From assembly GCF_016919065.1 (NCBI RefSeq), contig NZ_JAFFQA010000010.1, positions 62,001 to 126,000 of the forward strand: a DNA stretch of 64,000 nt. Direction: 5' to 3'. Made by a program: the position numbers and the translations under genes. Position 1 is the first letter of the stretch, and every line of letters begins with the position of its first letter. This DNA is from Desulfobulbus rhabdoformis. Lineage in GTDB: Bacteria; Desulfobacterota; Desulfobulbia; Desulfobulbales; Desulfobulbaceae. The notes below the pieces were generated by a model. That model saw nothing but the letters and a program-made list of their open reading frames with translations, was not told where the DNA came from and did not search any database. Positions 19,089 to 30,545 of the stretch are shown in pieces.

Positions 19089-19112
19089 GTACAATCGGCT
19101 GAAAAATTGTAC
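19089..19112. promoter_or_regulatory. Inverted repeat GTACAAT-N10-ATTGTAC, possible operator
   Basis: A perfect 7-bp inverted repeat with a 10-bp spacer in the region shared by the TonB receptor and vnfD. It contains two GTAC cores 20 bp apart but does not match the 14-bp enhancer form seen elsewhere. It lies about 170 bp upstream of the receptor's GTG, where a regulator site could act on that gene. Confidence 0.4.
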
Positions 19113-19232
19113 CTCAAGTGCAACGATCGGTTGGAGCAGGGAATGAAGAAAGCGAGAGGAAGGAGGGGATTGGGCATTCTGGTGACAGTTTCTTTTTGGG
19201 GAACTTCCCATCCTTTTTTACGGGAACCATGT

Positions 19233-19246
19233 GTACCGATGGGAAC
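19233..19246. promoter_or_regulatory. Putative VnfA enhancer site 1, vnfD promoter
   Basis: Reads GTACCGATGGGAAC, i.e. GTAC-N6-GAAC. The A. vinelandii VnfA site is described as GTAC-N6-GTAC, with natural variants ending in GAAC. It lies about 190 bp upstream of the sigma-54 promoter, a normal distance for an enhancer, and 29 bp from a second copy. Confidence 0.7.
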
Positions 19247-19261
19247 CATCGCCTGGGAGGT

Positions 19262-19275
19262 GTACCTGATGGTGC
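19262..19275. promoter_or_regulatory. Putative VnfA enhancer site 2, vnfD promoter
   Basis: Reads GTACCTGATGGTGC, i.e. GTAC-N6-GTGC. Centre-to-centre spacing from the first site is 29 bp, about three helical turns, matching the paired arrangement upstream of nifV and the importer operon. Confidence 0.68.
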
Positions 19276-19429
19276 TATTGGTCTGCTTGGTCCTGAAGTG
19301 ACAAAGAAATTTTCCGGGGAGTTTGGGGCTCCCTCTCTCCTTGGTATTAGAGAATATAGTACGATAAAACAAGTGGTTGTCTGGTTTGATCCGACGAGAT
19401 TCTACTCTCTTTGAAACCGATTTGCTGTA

Positions 19430-19445
19430 TGGCACATCCTTTGCT
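19430..19445 (+). promoter_or_regulatory. Sigma-54 (-24/-12) promoter of vnfD
   Basis: TGGCACATCCTTTGCT matches the TGGCAC-N5-TTGCW consensus at every fixed base. It lies 138 bp ahead of the vnfD start codon and is expected to need an enhancer-binding activator such as the VnfA-like protein encoded in this window. Confidence 0.9.
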
Positions 19446-19561
19446 GTTTACCAGGCAAAACGACGAACAGCGGATTGTTTTGGTACAACAACACGTTTAT
19501 TTATCATTGGCAATCAGAGGGATCAATTGGGTGTTCCCCAATCCCTCCCGATGGCCGATGA

Positions 19562-20971
<1,410 letters not shown>

Positions 20972-20974
20972 ACC

Positions 20975-22749
<1,775 letters not shown>

Positions 22750-22813
22750 ATTTCCCTTCCCCCCGTGTTTGTATGCCATGATGGCAAGCTTGCCTCAAAC
22801 AGCGATACTCGCC

Positions 22814-22860
22814 GTCGGCGTCCCGGAGTCCAACTCCCCCTCACACTTCGGGACGCCGAC
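22814..22860 (+). other. Strong intercistronic hairpin between vnfK and vnfE
   Basis: GTCGGCGTCCCG and CGGGACGCCGAC form a perfect 12-bp stem that extends by four more pairs (one G-U) to 16 bp, with a loop of about 15 nt. No T-run follows, so it is not a classic terminator. Its place at the end of the structural genes suggests mRNA processing or 3'-end stabilisation that would let vnfDGK outrun vnfEN. Confidence 0.75.
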
Positions 22861-22874
22861 CCACTGGAGGACCC

Positions 22875-24428
22875 ATGACCTATATCCCAAAAATTGCAGG
22901 CGGTCTGCTTACCGATAAGATCGTTTTTCACGGTCCGTTAAGTGAACTCTATCGGCTGGCAGGCAAGGGCGCTATTCCCACGCACCTGCAGGGAAGCCAT
23001 ACCCGCCCCTGTAAGTTCTGGACCGCCACCAAGATCCTTTCCGGTATTCGTAACAGTGTGGTCCTCACTCATGGCCCCAGCGGTTGCGCCTACGGGATAA
23101 AACAGGCGTACAAACTGACCAATTGCCGCAATAGCGGTGCGGTCTACGAGCCGGTGCTGAGTACCAATTTGGACCAGAACCAGATTATTTACGGTGGGGA
23201 AGACGAGCTGAAGGCCGCGATCAGGGAGGTTTCGGAAAAATATGCGCCCAAAGTGATTTTCGTGGCTACCAGTTGCGCCAGTGGAATTATTGGCGACAAT
23301 GTGGACGGGATTATCCGGGATATGCGCGGAAGGGTCGAAGCCGAAATCATGCCGGTCCATTGCGAAGGGTTTTCCGGTGAATACCGTTCTGGGTTTGATC
23401 TCGTGTTTCGCGATCTGGTCAAGCTGATGCACCCACCTACCGAGGAGGAAAAGAGTCGTTTGGCACGTTCGGTGAATATTGTCGGTGCCAAGATGGGGCC
23501 GGAGCGGACAGAAATCGACACCGATCTCAAGGAACTTGTCCGTCTGGTCGAGGCCATGGGAGCTTCGATCAACGCGGTGATTGCAGGGAACTGTTCCCTG
23601 GAACAACTCCATCGGGCTCCGTCGGTGGCAGTAAATTGCGCCCTCTGCCTCGATATCGGCTATGCCGTGGGCACGGCCATGCGTGATGCCTTTGGCACGC
23701 CGCTCAACTCCACCATCCTGCCCTATGGCATCGCCGCCACCGAGAGTTGGCTCCGAGGTGCCGCCACTCACCTGGGCTTGGAGGCCGAGGCCGAAGCCTT
23801 GATGCAGCAGGAATATGCCGCAATTTATGCAGATTATGAGGAGGTTCGGCCCCACCTTGTCGGTAAGACCGCAATTATCGAGGGCCACGATGCGATCAAG
23901 TCATTGGCAATCGCCCATATGCTGGACAAGGATTTTGGGATGCGGGCGATTATCTACAATTTTCACCCCTGGAGTACCGAGGCCCGTGAAACCAGTATCG
24001 ATTATATGCTGGAGGCCGGGCTGGATCCTGAAATCCTGATAACCAAAGGGACCCTGGCTCTGGGGCGATATGAATCCATGCAACAGACCGAAGACGAACT
24101 GCTTCAATTTCTCGGCGGCCTCAATCCCATGGAGACGGTCTATTTCGGCTCGTCACTTAGTTTTCCCAAGATACCCCTGGTGGATCTGAACGCTATCCTC
24201 AACCGACCCCGGTTCGGGTATCGGGGGGCACTCAAGGTGGCCCAATGCATCAAGACCGCCCTTGATTACGCCTTCAGGCCTCGAAGTACTCTGGCCAAGC
24301 GTATCGTTTTCCCCAAAGACGGGGGATTGGCTTCTGCCGCCTCGATGACTCCTAAGCAGGCGCAGAACCTACCCGACTGTACCCTCTATGCCGGAGGCAG
24401 AAGGAGAGGTCAATGTATGATGAGTTAA
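22875..24428 (+). CDS. vnfE: Nitrogenase cofactor scaffold VnfE (NifE family)
   Basis: 517 residues. A NifE/NifD-family fold with metal-cluster cysteines near 46 (RPCKFWTATKIL), 71 (HGPSGCAYG) and 134 (ATSCASGIIGDN). VnfEN is the scaffold on which the NifB-derived precursor matures into FeV-cofactor. It is read as VnfE because it follows vnfDGK and is paired with a vnfN-like gene. The first 40 residues, before RPCKFW, are an extension; the C-terminal 50 (RSTLAKRIVFP onward) are also extra. The ribosome-binding site is GGAGG just before the ATG. It overlaps vnfN by 16 bp. Whether it serves only FeV-co or also FeMo-co is unknown. Confidence 0.88.
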   Translation: MTYIPKIAGGLLTDKIVFHGPLSELYRLAGKGAIPTHLQGSHTRPCKFWTATKILSGIRNSVVLTHGPSGCAYGIKQAYKLTNCRNSGAVYEPVLSTNLDQNQIIYGGEDELKAAIREVSEKYAPKVIFVATSCASGIIGDNVDGIIRDMRGRVEAEIMPVHCEGFSGEYRSGFDLVFRDLVKLMHPPTEEEKSRLARSVNIVGAKMGPERTEIDTDLKELVRLVEAMGASINAVIAGNCSLEQLHRAPSVAVNCALCLDIGYAVGTAMRDAFGTPLNSTILPYGIAATESWLRGAATHLGLEAEAEALMQQEYAAIYADYEEVRPHLVGKTAIIEGHDAIKSLAIAHMLDKDFGMRAIIYNFHPWSTEARETSIDYMLEAGLDPEILITKGTLALGRYESMQQTEDELLQFLGGLNPMETVYFGSSLSFPKIPLVDLNAILNRPRFGYRGALKVAQCIKTALDYAFRPRSTLAKRIVFPKDGGLASAASMTPKQAQNLPDCTLYAGGRRRGQCMMS

Positions 24429-25756
24429 AGTTCTACCAGTGCAACCACTCTCAGGACCCGCTGGTGGGATGTGCTCTGGAGGGCGTGGCCACGGTCCTTG
24501 CCGGGATCGAGGATGTGAGTATTCTCATCCATTCGCCCCAGGGCTGTTCCTCCACCGTGGCCTTGGGCTACGACAATCAGGAGATTGACTTTACCCGGCG
24601 TAAGTCCGCCTGCACCCGCCTGTTTGAAACCGACATCATCATGGGGGCAACGGATAAGCTGAAAAATCTGATTGTGGAGGCCGACTCGACCTTTGCTTCA
24701 AAGGTGATGTTTGTCGTGGGTACCTGTGCAGCTGACATCATTGGTGAGGATATTGAGGCTGTTTGTCGAACGATGCAGCCTCAGGTCGGTGCCCGCTTGA
24801 TACCGGTTTTTGCCGGTGGCTTTCGCGGCAATGCCTATGATGGTATGGATCTTGGCCTGGAAGCCCTGCTTGCAGTCATGAAAGAGCCTGAGAAACGCGA
24901 TGCGAGGAGCGTCAATCTGATTGCGCCCCAGGCCTCGCTCAACCCGACCTGGCGGGCCGACCTCCTCTGGGTGCGCAGAGTGCTTACGCGCATGGGCATA
25001 GAGGTCCGGGCGGTGCTCACCCGGGATACATCCCTGCATGAACTGCGGCACGCCTCCTCTGCCAGTGTCAACCTGCTGCTCAGTCACGATGTCGGCTACG
25101 ACATGGCCAAACGCATGGAGGAGCGGTTTGCCATCCCGCTTCTCCTTGCGGACATCCCCCTCCCCATCGGGCTGATAAACTCGGCACGTTGGCTTACGGC
25201 TCTGGGCAGCCACTTCGGTGCCGAGTCAGCTGCGCAGGAGATCATCACCGAGGGCGAGACCATGGTTACGGACGTGCTCAGACGGCGCGGACTGATGATC
25301 ATTCCCCGGTACCGCAACTGCCGCATCACCCTGAGTGCTGATGCCACCATCGGCATCGGGCTGGTGCGTATGCTTTTTGCGGAGTTGGAGATGATCCCGG
25401 AATGTATCCTCCTGCGCTCGGGGCGACCGGAGGCCCGAGACCTGCTGGCAGCGGAATTGACCGAGCTCAATTTGGCCGCCAAGGTAGCTTTTGATGTCGA
25501 TGGGCACCAGATGCGCTCGACCCTGGCACAACAGGATCCTCATGCCGTGCTCGGTTCGGCCTGGGAACAGTATATGGCTGAGGAGGTGGGCATACAGATT
25601 GGGTTTGATCTGCTCACCCCCACCAACCGCGATACCTACGTGGATCGCCCCTATATGGGCTACGAGGGGATGCTGAATATGCTGGAGGTCATGGCCAACG
25701 ATTTCGAACGGGCACAGCGGTCCAAGCGTATTGCCTGGGAAAACTATACCTCGTAA
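24413..25756 (+). CDS. vnfN: Nitrogenase cofactor scaffold VnfN (NifN family)
   Basis: 447 residues with the NifN/NifK-like layout: Cys10 and Cys20 (QCNHSQDPLVGC), Cys45 (HSPQGCSST) and a TCAADIIGED motif near 107, then the C-terminal YVDRPYMGYEGMLNMLEVMAN. It forms the scaffold complex with VnfE. The start overlaps the vnfE end in another frame, with AGAAGGAGAGG before the ATG, so translation is coupled. It is followed by an unrecognised gene and a vnfX-like gene, similar to the vnfENX order of Azotobacter with one insertion. Confidence 0.86.
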   Translation: MYDELKFYQCNHSQDPLVGCALEGVATVLAGIEDVSILIHSPQGCSSTVALGYDNQEIDFTRRKSACTRLFETDIIMGATDKLKNLIVEADSTFASKVMFVVGTCAADIIGEDIEAVCRTMQPQVGARLIPVFAGGFRGNAYDGMDLGLEALLAVMKEPEKRDARSVNLIAPQASLNPTWRADLLWVRRVLTRMGIEVRAVLTRDTSLHELRHASSASVNLLLSHDVGYDMAKRMEERFAIPLLLADIPLPIGLINSARWLTALGSHFGAESAAQEIITEGETMVTDVLRRRGLMIIPRYRNCRITLSADATIGIGLVRMLFAELEMIPECILLRSGRPEARDLLAAELTELNLAAKVAFDVDGHQMRSTLAQQDPHAVLGSAWEQYMAEEVGIQIGFDLLTPTNRDTYVDRPYMGYEGMLNMLEVMANDFERAQRSKRIAWENYTS

Positions 25757-25850
25757 TACCGTCCTGGGCGGATACGGAACTTTCCTGCCCTCTTGATCCG
25801 GTCCGTCCGGGATGGTTCTTCTAAAGATTGATGAGAATTGGAGTGATGTT

Positions 25851-26750
25851 ATGAATGGTTTTGCCGAAGCCGGGGCAGAGCGCTTGACTCGGAACACCCA
25901 GGGACGAAGGCTGCCGGAGTACCGGGAACTCGAGATGTACACCAACTCCTCCGTCATACAACTCTGCGATCCGGAATGCGCAGAGGAAAACAACGGCTGG
26001 AACATTCCCCAAGTCATGGATGCCCTTGAGGCCTTTTCCTTTCTCGATGGGTACTGGGAGAGCGTGAAACCACAGTTTGCCGGGCTCCCCCCGGAGCAGC
26101 GCTTTATTCGGCTCGAACCGAGAACCCAGACAGAACGGATCATGGGGCAGATCTACCGTATTCTCAAAATTATCCGCCAGGGGATTGCTGCCCCGGATGT
26201 CCGCATCCAAACAGGCAGGGGCCTGTTCAAGATGAATTATGTAGCACCACCCTACGCCTTTGCCCTGCATATCAGTTTTGGAGGGCTCGAGATTTTGACC
26301 GCAAGCATTGTGGTCTATCTCAATTCGTTTCGTCAGTGGTTTCCTGAGGCCTATCTGGAGGCGATGCTTGGCCAGTATTACGAGGATGCGGCAAATGAGA
26401 TCAAGTATTTAAGTGACGAAATCGGATCGGTGCAACAGTTTCGCAAAAAGATGTTTTTCAATAGGCACCATCGCCTGCGCTGCGGTTCGGCGCGCTACAG
26501 CCTGACCTCCGACAGCCTGGTGATTGATGTTGGCCCACGCTATGCCAACAGTTTCCTTTATCCGATCGACTTTTTTCTTCAGGTCGACGGTATCTTTCAT
26601 ATCATCCCTGCTGAAGCTCTGGAAGAAGGGAAATTGCCCAGGGAACAGCTCGCCGATTGGCAGGTCCGTATCCCTATTCCGGAGGCTGGAGCACCTGAAT
26701 ACACCCTGCGGGCAGAGGCCATCATTCCGGCTGTCGGCCCTATGTACTGA
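25851..26750 (+). CDS. Unrecognised protein of the vnf operon
   Basis: About 299 residues from the ATG at 25851, chosen for GGAG eight bases upstream; an earlier ATG at 25812 lacks a ribosome-binding site. I do not recognise the family. It appears soluble: no signal peptide and no clear membrane span. The C-terminal half is mixed alpha/beta, with a run rich in aromatic and basic residues (FRKKMFFNRHHRLRCG) that could bind a ligand or a protein partner. Two cysteines sit near the N-terminus in LCDPECAEE. It lies between vnfN and the vnfX-like gene on the same strand, so a role in VFe cofactor synthesis, assembly or electron supply is plausible but only inferred from position. Confidence 0.75.
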   Translation: MNGFAEAGAERLTRNTQGRRLPEYRELEMYTNSSVIQLCDPECAEENNGWNIPQVMDALEAFSFLDGYWESVKPQFAGLPPEQRFIRLEPRTQTERIMGQIYRILKIIRQGIAAPDVRIQTGRGLFKMNYVAPPYAFALHISFGGLEILTASIVVYLNSFRQWFPEAYLEAMLGQYYEDAANEIKYLSDEIGSVQQFRKKMFFNRHHRLRCGSARYSLTSDSLVIDVGPRYANSFLYPIDFFLQVDGIFHIIPAEALEEGKLPREQLADWQVRIPIPEAGAPEYTLRAEAIIPAVGPMY

Positions 26751-26888
26751 CAAGGAGTCATAACTACTAGACGAAGAGTGATAGATAGCGATGGACCGGT
26801 CATGTCTTGGGCAAGCCTTCACTTCCTCTGAATGTTAAGCCATCCGGCATACGGATGAAATCATGCAGTGTATCAAGGAGAAAAATCT

Positions 26889-27290
26889 ATGAGTAAGAAA
26901 ATGCTTCGTGCCGCCTTTGCCTCCGATGACAGGCAAACAGTGAATGCCGAATTCATCAACGCGAAACATCTGGTGATCTATGAGGTCGATACAAACGGCT
27001 GCACCCATACAACGACATATGATTTTCCCGACGGGACGGGCGGTGGTATGAACAATCCCCGCCTTGCCGCTCTACAAGGTTGCGGCCTAATTTTTGTGGC
27101 CAAACCGGTTATAGGCGAAGAGGCCCTGGCTTTGATCCGGTCCCATGTTTTTGTTAGCAAAATAGAAGGAAACCAGCGGATTGCTGATCTTCTGGATAAG
27201 CTGCTGTTCACCCTACGCGATAATCCTCCGCCCTGGATGCGCAAGACCTGGGAGAGGGAGACAAGAGGCGGGGCCATGTCGTTTGCTTAA
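26889..27290 (+). CDS. VnfX/NifX-like cofactor carrier
   Basis: About 133 residues from the ATG at 26889 (AAGGAG upstream). The fold is that of the NifX/NafY/NifB C-terminal family: RAAFASDDRQTVNAEFINAK at the start and the conserved NPPPWMRK near the end, also seen in NifX. NifX and VnfX bind NifB-co or the VnfEN-bound precursor and pass it along. It comes after vnfE-vnfN, as in Azotobacter vnfENX. VnfY and other NifX relatives would look alike at this level, so the exact member is open. Confidence 0.82.
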   Translation: MSKKMLRAAFASDDRQTVNAEFINAKHLVIYEVDTNGCTHTTTYDFPDGTGGGMNNPRLAALQGCGLIFVAKPVIGEEALALIRSHVFVSKIEGNQRIADLLDKLLFTLRDNPPPWMRKTWERETRGGAMSFA

Positions 27291-27377
27291 GCAAGTGCCA
27301 GACAAGAGCACTACAACTTTGCTCATCAAAAAGGATACGTTTTTCTGCGAATAAACAACCTCACGGATTCAGAATAT

Positions 27378-27411
27378 TGATGCGCAGGCATGCCGACATG
27401 CCTGCGCATCA
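27378..27411. terminator. Perfect 15-bp hairpin between convergent operons
   Basis: TGATGCGCAGGCATG and CATGCCTGCGCATCA pair perfectly around CCGA. It lies between the vnf operon (plus) and the importer operon (minus), so it can end both. A long T-run is absent, so termination may be helped by Rho. Confidence 0.65.
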
Positions 27412-27447
27412 GCAGTCTCTCATGTTAAACGCAATATGTTTTGGGAA

Positions 27448-28476
27448 TCAAAGGGGAGGGTGGAGGATCTGGTCGATCTCTTTTTGAGAAAGGGTATAAC
27501 CATAGAAGCGGGCGTAAAATTGTTGGACCTCTTGCTTCATATCGAGATCCCTGAACAGGCGCGGGTGAATATGTTTTGTCAGCCAGGGCACCTGGAGGAC
27601 ACCCTCGCCGCTCCGCACCGACCAGAGGTAGACGCCACGCGGCGACTGATACACCCGCCCATGGATCACTGCCTGGATGTCCTTCCATTTCTCCGAATGA
27701 GTGATCAGATGCGTTGCATTGGATGTATTGGTGATTATGACATCAGGATCCCAGAGGATAATACTTTCCATAGTAACCTTTCGCTGCCCTCTTATTCCCT
27801 GTTCGGCGGCTATATTTATACCGCCGGCTGCTGTTACCCATGCATTGCCAATGGTCTGCAATCCCTCGGTATTTAAACCGTCTTCTCCCCCGGCATAATA
27901 GATCTTAGGGCGTTTTTGACGGGGAATATCCGAGGTCCTTTCCCGAATTTTTTTGATCATTGCATCGTAATAGGTGCAGAATGCAGAGGCTTTGCTTTGA
28001 TATTTCTCACCAAGCACCGTACCGATTAGCCGAAGGGTATTTTTGATGTCCTCAAAATTTTGCAGGCGGACAGCCAGGCAGGCAATTCCCAGGGATGCGA
28101 CCTGCTCATGCTTTCCCATGACCACATCAGGCCGGGTTCGGATTAACGATTCCAGCTGTATCTCCGACTTCCCCCCGGGAGCGCCGAAAATAATCGGAAC
28201 TTTTCGGATTGCCGGGTAAATTTTGAGCAGCATCGGATTGGTTGCCACGAATTTTCCAGTGGCAACCAATCGCTCACCAGCGCCAAGCATCAGGACCATC
28301 TGCGCCAAGGCACCGTTGGCACAGAGCCGCCTGACCTCTTGGGGAATTTTGACCCGATTGCCATCACCATCGATAACTATACGGTCATCCGTACGAGCGG
28401 AAGAAAGGCAGTTTCCGGGAAAGATAAAGGTCCAGACGAGGAGTGCAATAAAGAGGGGAGAGCAAAATCGTATCAT
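27448..28476 (-). CDS. BtuF/FepB-type ABC substrate-binding protein (metal or oxyanion)
   Basis: 342 residues. A signal peptide (MIRFCSPLFIALLVWTFIF) precedes a periplasmic-binding protein of the BtuF/FecB class: GDGNRVKIPQEVRR, a rigid linking helix, and late motifs GRVYQSPRGVYLWSVRSGEG. This class binds siderophores, haem and cobalamin, and in the MolABC group molybdate or tungstate. Driven by a sigma-54 promoter shared in style with vnfD, it most likely brings in vanadate, a vanadium chelate or molybdate. It is third in the operon, 12 bp after the ATPase. Confidence 0.87.
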   Translation of the reverse strand: MIRFCSPLFIALLVWTFIFPGNCLSSARTDDRIVIDGDGNRVKIPQEVRRLCANGALAQMVLMLGAGERLVATGKFVATNPMLLKIYPAIRKVPIIFGAPGGKSEIQLESLIRTRPDVVMGKHEQVASLGIACLAVRLQNFEDIKNTLRLIGTVLGEKYQSKASAFCTYYDAMIKKIRERTSDIPRQKRPKIYYAGGEDGLNTEGLQTIGNAWVTAAGGINIAAEQGIRGQRKVTMESIILWDPDVIITNTSNATHLITHSEKWKDIQAVIHGRVYQSPRGVYLWSVRSGEGVLQVPWLTKHIHPRLFRDLDMKQEVQQFYARFYGYTLSQKEIDQILHPPL

Positions 28477-28488
28477 GTTCTATCACCA

Positions 28489-29274
28489 TCAATGTTCAAG
28501 CAGTGGAATGCAGGAACGAATCCTGGTTCCATTATCCAGAGAGGATTCGTTGATTTTGACCTGGACGCCATAGGCGCCCATGAGATTGTCTTCCGTCACA
28601 ATCTCTTCGGCATTGCCGATGCGCAGTTGATTCTTCCTGCAGATCAGGACCACCCGTGCCGAGCAGAGAAAACCGTGGTCGGGTGCATGGGTTGTCATGA
28701 TGATGCTCAGGCCCGTTGCCGCTAAGGCATTGATCTGCGAAAGTACCCGCACCTGGTTGCCGAAATCGAGACTCGAGGTGGGCTCATCCATGAGGAGAAT
28801 ACGGGGTCTTTGAGAAATGGCCCTGGCTATGAAAACCATCTGCCGTTCTCCGCCGGAAAGTTCGGTGTAAATCCTTTTTTTGAGATGGAGGATGCCGAGT
28901 TTTTCCAATGCTTCTTCGGCTTCCCTGTAATCTATGGCGGAGGGGGTGGAAAAATTACCTATATGGGCCGCCCGTCCCATGAGAACAACATCCATCACGG
29001 TAAAAGGAAAAGGCGAGACGTGTGCCTGGGGAATGTAGCCGACTTGGCGGGCCAGTTTCTTTTTCGACCACGAGTTGATGTTTTTTCCCTGGATCGTCAC
29101 CTCGCCTGCAATCGGCTCAAGAAATCCCAGGATGGTTTTCAAAAAGGTGGTCTTTCCGACCCCGTTGGGCCCGAGCAGGCAGAGAATTTCCCCGGAACCT
29201 ATTTCCAGAGAAAGGTTTTTGAGTGCTGCCTTTTTGTTGTATCCGCAACTGAGGTTATGTATGCCCAGATTCAT
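28489..29274 (-). CDS. FecE/BtuD-type ABC transporter ATPase
   Basis: About 261 residues with Walker A GPNGVGKTT, Q-loop YIPQAHVSPFPF, signature LSGGERQMVFIARA, Walker B ILLMDEPTSSLD and switch His TTHAPDHG. It energises the adjacent FecCD-type permease. The ATG at 29274 overlaps the permease TGA (ATGA), favoured over a GTG six bases earlier. The family feature PFPFTVMDVVLMGR is typical of iron-chelate and vitamin B12 importers. Confidence 0.9.
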   Translation of the reverse strand: MNLGIHNLSCGYNKKAALKNLSLEIGSGEILCLLGPNGVGKTTFLKTILGFLEPIAGEVTIQGKNINSWSKKKLARQVGYIPQAHVSPFPFTVMDVVLMGRAAHIGNFSTPSAIDYREAEEALEKLGILHLKKRIYTELSGGERQMVFIARAISQRPRILLMDEPTSSLDFGNQVRVLSQINALAATGLSIIMTTHAPDHGFLCSARVVLICRKNQLRIGNAEEIVTEDNLMGAYGVQVKINESSLDNGTRIRSCIPLLEH

Positions 29275-30341
29275 AGCCACCCCTTTTTCCCTTTAACCAG
29301 CATATAAAGAAAAAATGGCGCCCCAATAATGGAAGTGATGATGCCAAGCGGAATTTCTACGGAAAAGAGGCAGCGGGCGGTATCGTCGACAAGAACGAGG
29401 AAAATGGCGCCAACCAGGATGGATACCGGGAGTAATTTGTGAAAATCGGGCCCGACAAGGAGGCGGGAGATGTGTGGGATGATCAGGCCAACCCAACCGA
29501 CGAGCCCACATATGCTCACACAGGAAGCGGTGAGTAGGGTCGAGCATCCTATGACCAAAAACCGTAACCGTAGGACATCGATCCCAAGAGACTGGGCCTC
29601 ATCGTCTCCCAGGGAGAGAATGTTCAGCCGCCATCGGATCAGGAGCAGTGGAAGGGCTCCTACAGAGACAGTGAGTAAGAGAAAGAGGGCATCGCTGGTG
29701 CCGACGCTGGCAAGCCCCCCCATCAGCCAGAAGGTGATTTCCGGGAGTTTGCTTTCCGGGTCGGCAACGTATTTGATGATGGAGATGAGAGCTGAAAAAA
29801 GGCTGGTAACGATCATACCGGTGAGAATCATCGCTATGGTTGAACTGCTTTTCCTGGCAATGATTTTGCTGACAAGCAGGGTGAGGGAAACTGCAAGTAG
29901 ACTTAAGGAAAATGCCGAAATCTGGACAAAAAACATATTAAAGGAAAGGAGGAGTGCTATTGCCGCTCCGAATCCAGCCCCGGCAGAGGCCCCGAGGATA
30001 TCCGGGGAAACCATGGGGTTTTTAAATATCCCCTGATACGAAGCCCCGGATAAGGCCATGGCACCGCCGATGATGGACGCAACCGCAAGGCGGGGCAGAC
30101 GGATCTTAAAAAGCACCGTGTCGATGGCATGGACCATCTGTTCGCTGTGCCCTGTCAGCTTAAGTATCAATGAGTGGCATAGGGTGGATAAGGAAATACC
30201 AAACTGACCAAAGCTGCATGAAACGACGAACACTGTGATAAAGAGAATCGTCAGTGATGTCATCATGCTCATCGGAGTTGAACATTTCTCCTGGAGTCCG
30301 GAAAGACTTTCCCTGCTTGCTACGAATTCATAATCTCCCAT
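29271..30341 (-). CDS. FecCD/BtuC-type ABC transporter permease
   Basis: 356 residues with about ten membrane spans, as expected for type II importers. Conserved blocks are RLPRLAVASIIGGAMALSGA, NPMVSPDILGASAGAGFGAA and GLVGWVGLIIPHISRLLVGP. A single permease gene suggests a homodimer. It heads the operon 39 bp behind a near-perfect sigma-54 promoter on the minus strand, with AAGG seven bases before the ATG. The substrate is probably a metal complex or oxyanion used by the V-nitrogenase system. Confidence 0.9.
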   Translation of the reverse strand: MGDYEFVASRESLSGLQEKCSTPMSMMTSLTILFITVFVVSCSFGQFGISLSTLCHSLILKLTGHSEQMVHAIDTVLFKIRLPRLAVASIIGGAMALSGASYQGIFKNPMVSPDILGASAGAGFGAAIALLLSFNMFFVQISAFSLSLLAVSLTLLVSKIIARKSSSTIAMILTGMIVTSLFSALISIIKYVADPESKLPEITFWLMGGLASVGTSDALFLLLTVSVGALPLLLIRWRLNILSLGDDEAQSLGIDVLRLRFLVIGCSTLLTASCVSICGLVGWVGLIIPHISRLLVGPDFHKLLPVSILVGAIFLVLVDDTARCLFSVEIPLGIITSIIGAPFFLYMLVKGKKGWL

Positions 30342-30379
30342 TTTGCACCTTCCCTGAGTTATTTGTGTGGCAATTGAAT

Positions 30380-30395
30380 CGCAATTAAAGTGCCA
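30380..30395 (-). promoter_or_regulatory. Sigma-54 promoter of the importer operon
   Basis: On the minus strand the sequence is TGGCACTTTAATTGCG, matching TGGCAC-N5-TTGC at all core bases. It lies 39 bp before the permease ATG. Two GTAC-N6-GNNC sites lie 106-165 bp upstream of it. Confidence 0.88.
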
Positions 30396-30500
30396 TTATG
30401 GGGATTATGATTTTCTTGAGTGCATGTGCTGTTTTAGACGATATTCTAGATGGATATGATGGTTCTCTGGGAAATATATCACCTCGGTCTTCCGAAATTC

Positions 30501-30514
30501 GTACCAATGTGGAC
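30501..30514. promoter_or_regulatory. Putative VnfA enhancer site, importer operon (proximal)
   Basis: Reads GTACCAATGTGGAC (GTAC-N6-GGAC). It is one of a pair 31 bp apart upstream of the minus-strand sigma-54 promoter at 30380. Confidence 0.62.
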
Positions 30515-30531
30515 AGTTGCTGGAAAGAAGC

Positions 30532-30545
30532 GTACCTTCAGGTGC
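30532..30545. promoter_or_regulatory. Putative VnfA enhancer site, importer operon (distal)
   Basis: Reads GTACCTTCAGGTGC (GTAC-N6-GTGC), the same ending as the second vnfD site. It lies in the 349-bp gap between the importer and vnfA; the rest of that gap shows no gene. Confidence 0.65.

Noticed and set aside
22938..23888. Long antisense reading frame opposite vnfE
   Set aside because: It has no ribosome-binding site or recognisable domain and mirrors the GC-skewed codons of vnfE.
25226..26143. Minus-strand frame of about 300 codons across vnfN and the next gene
   Set aside because: It spans two real plus-strand genes and has no start signal or family match.
26841..26857. CATCCG-N5-CGGATG hairpin before the vnfX-like gene
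   Set aside because: A six-pair stem is too short and common to call functional.
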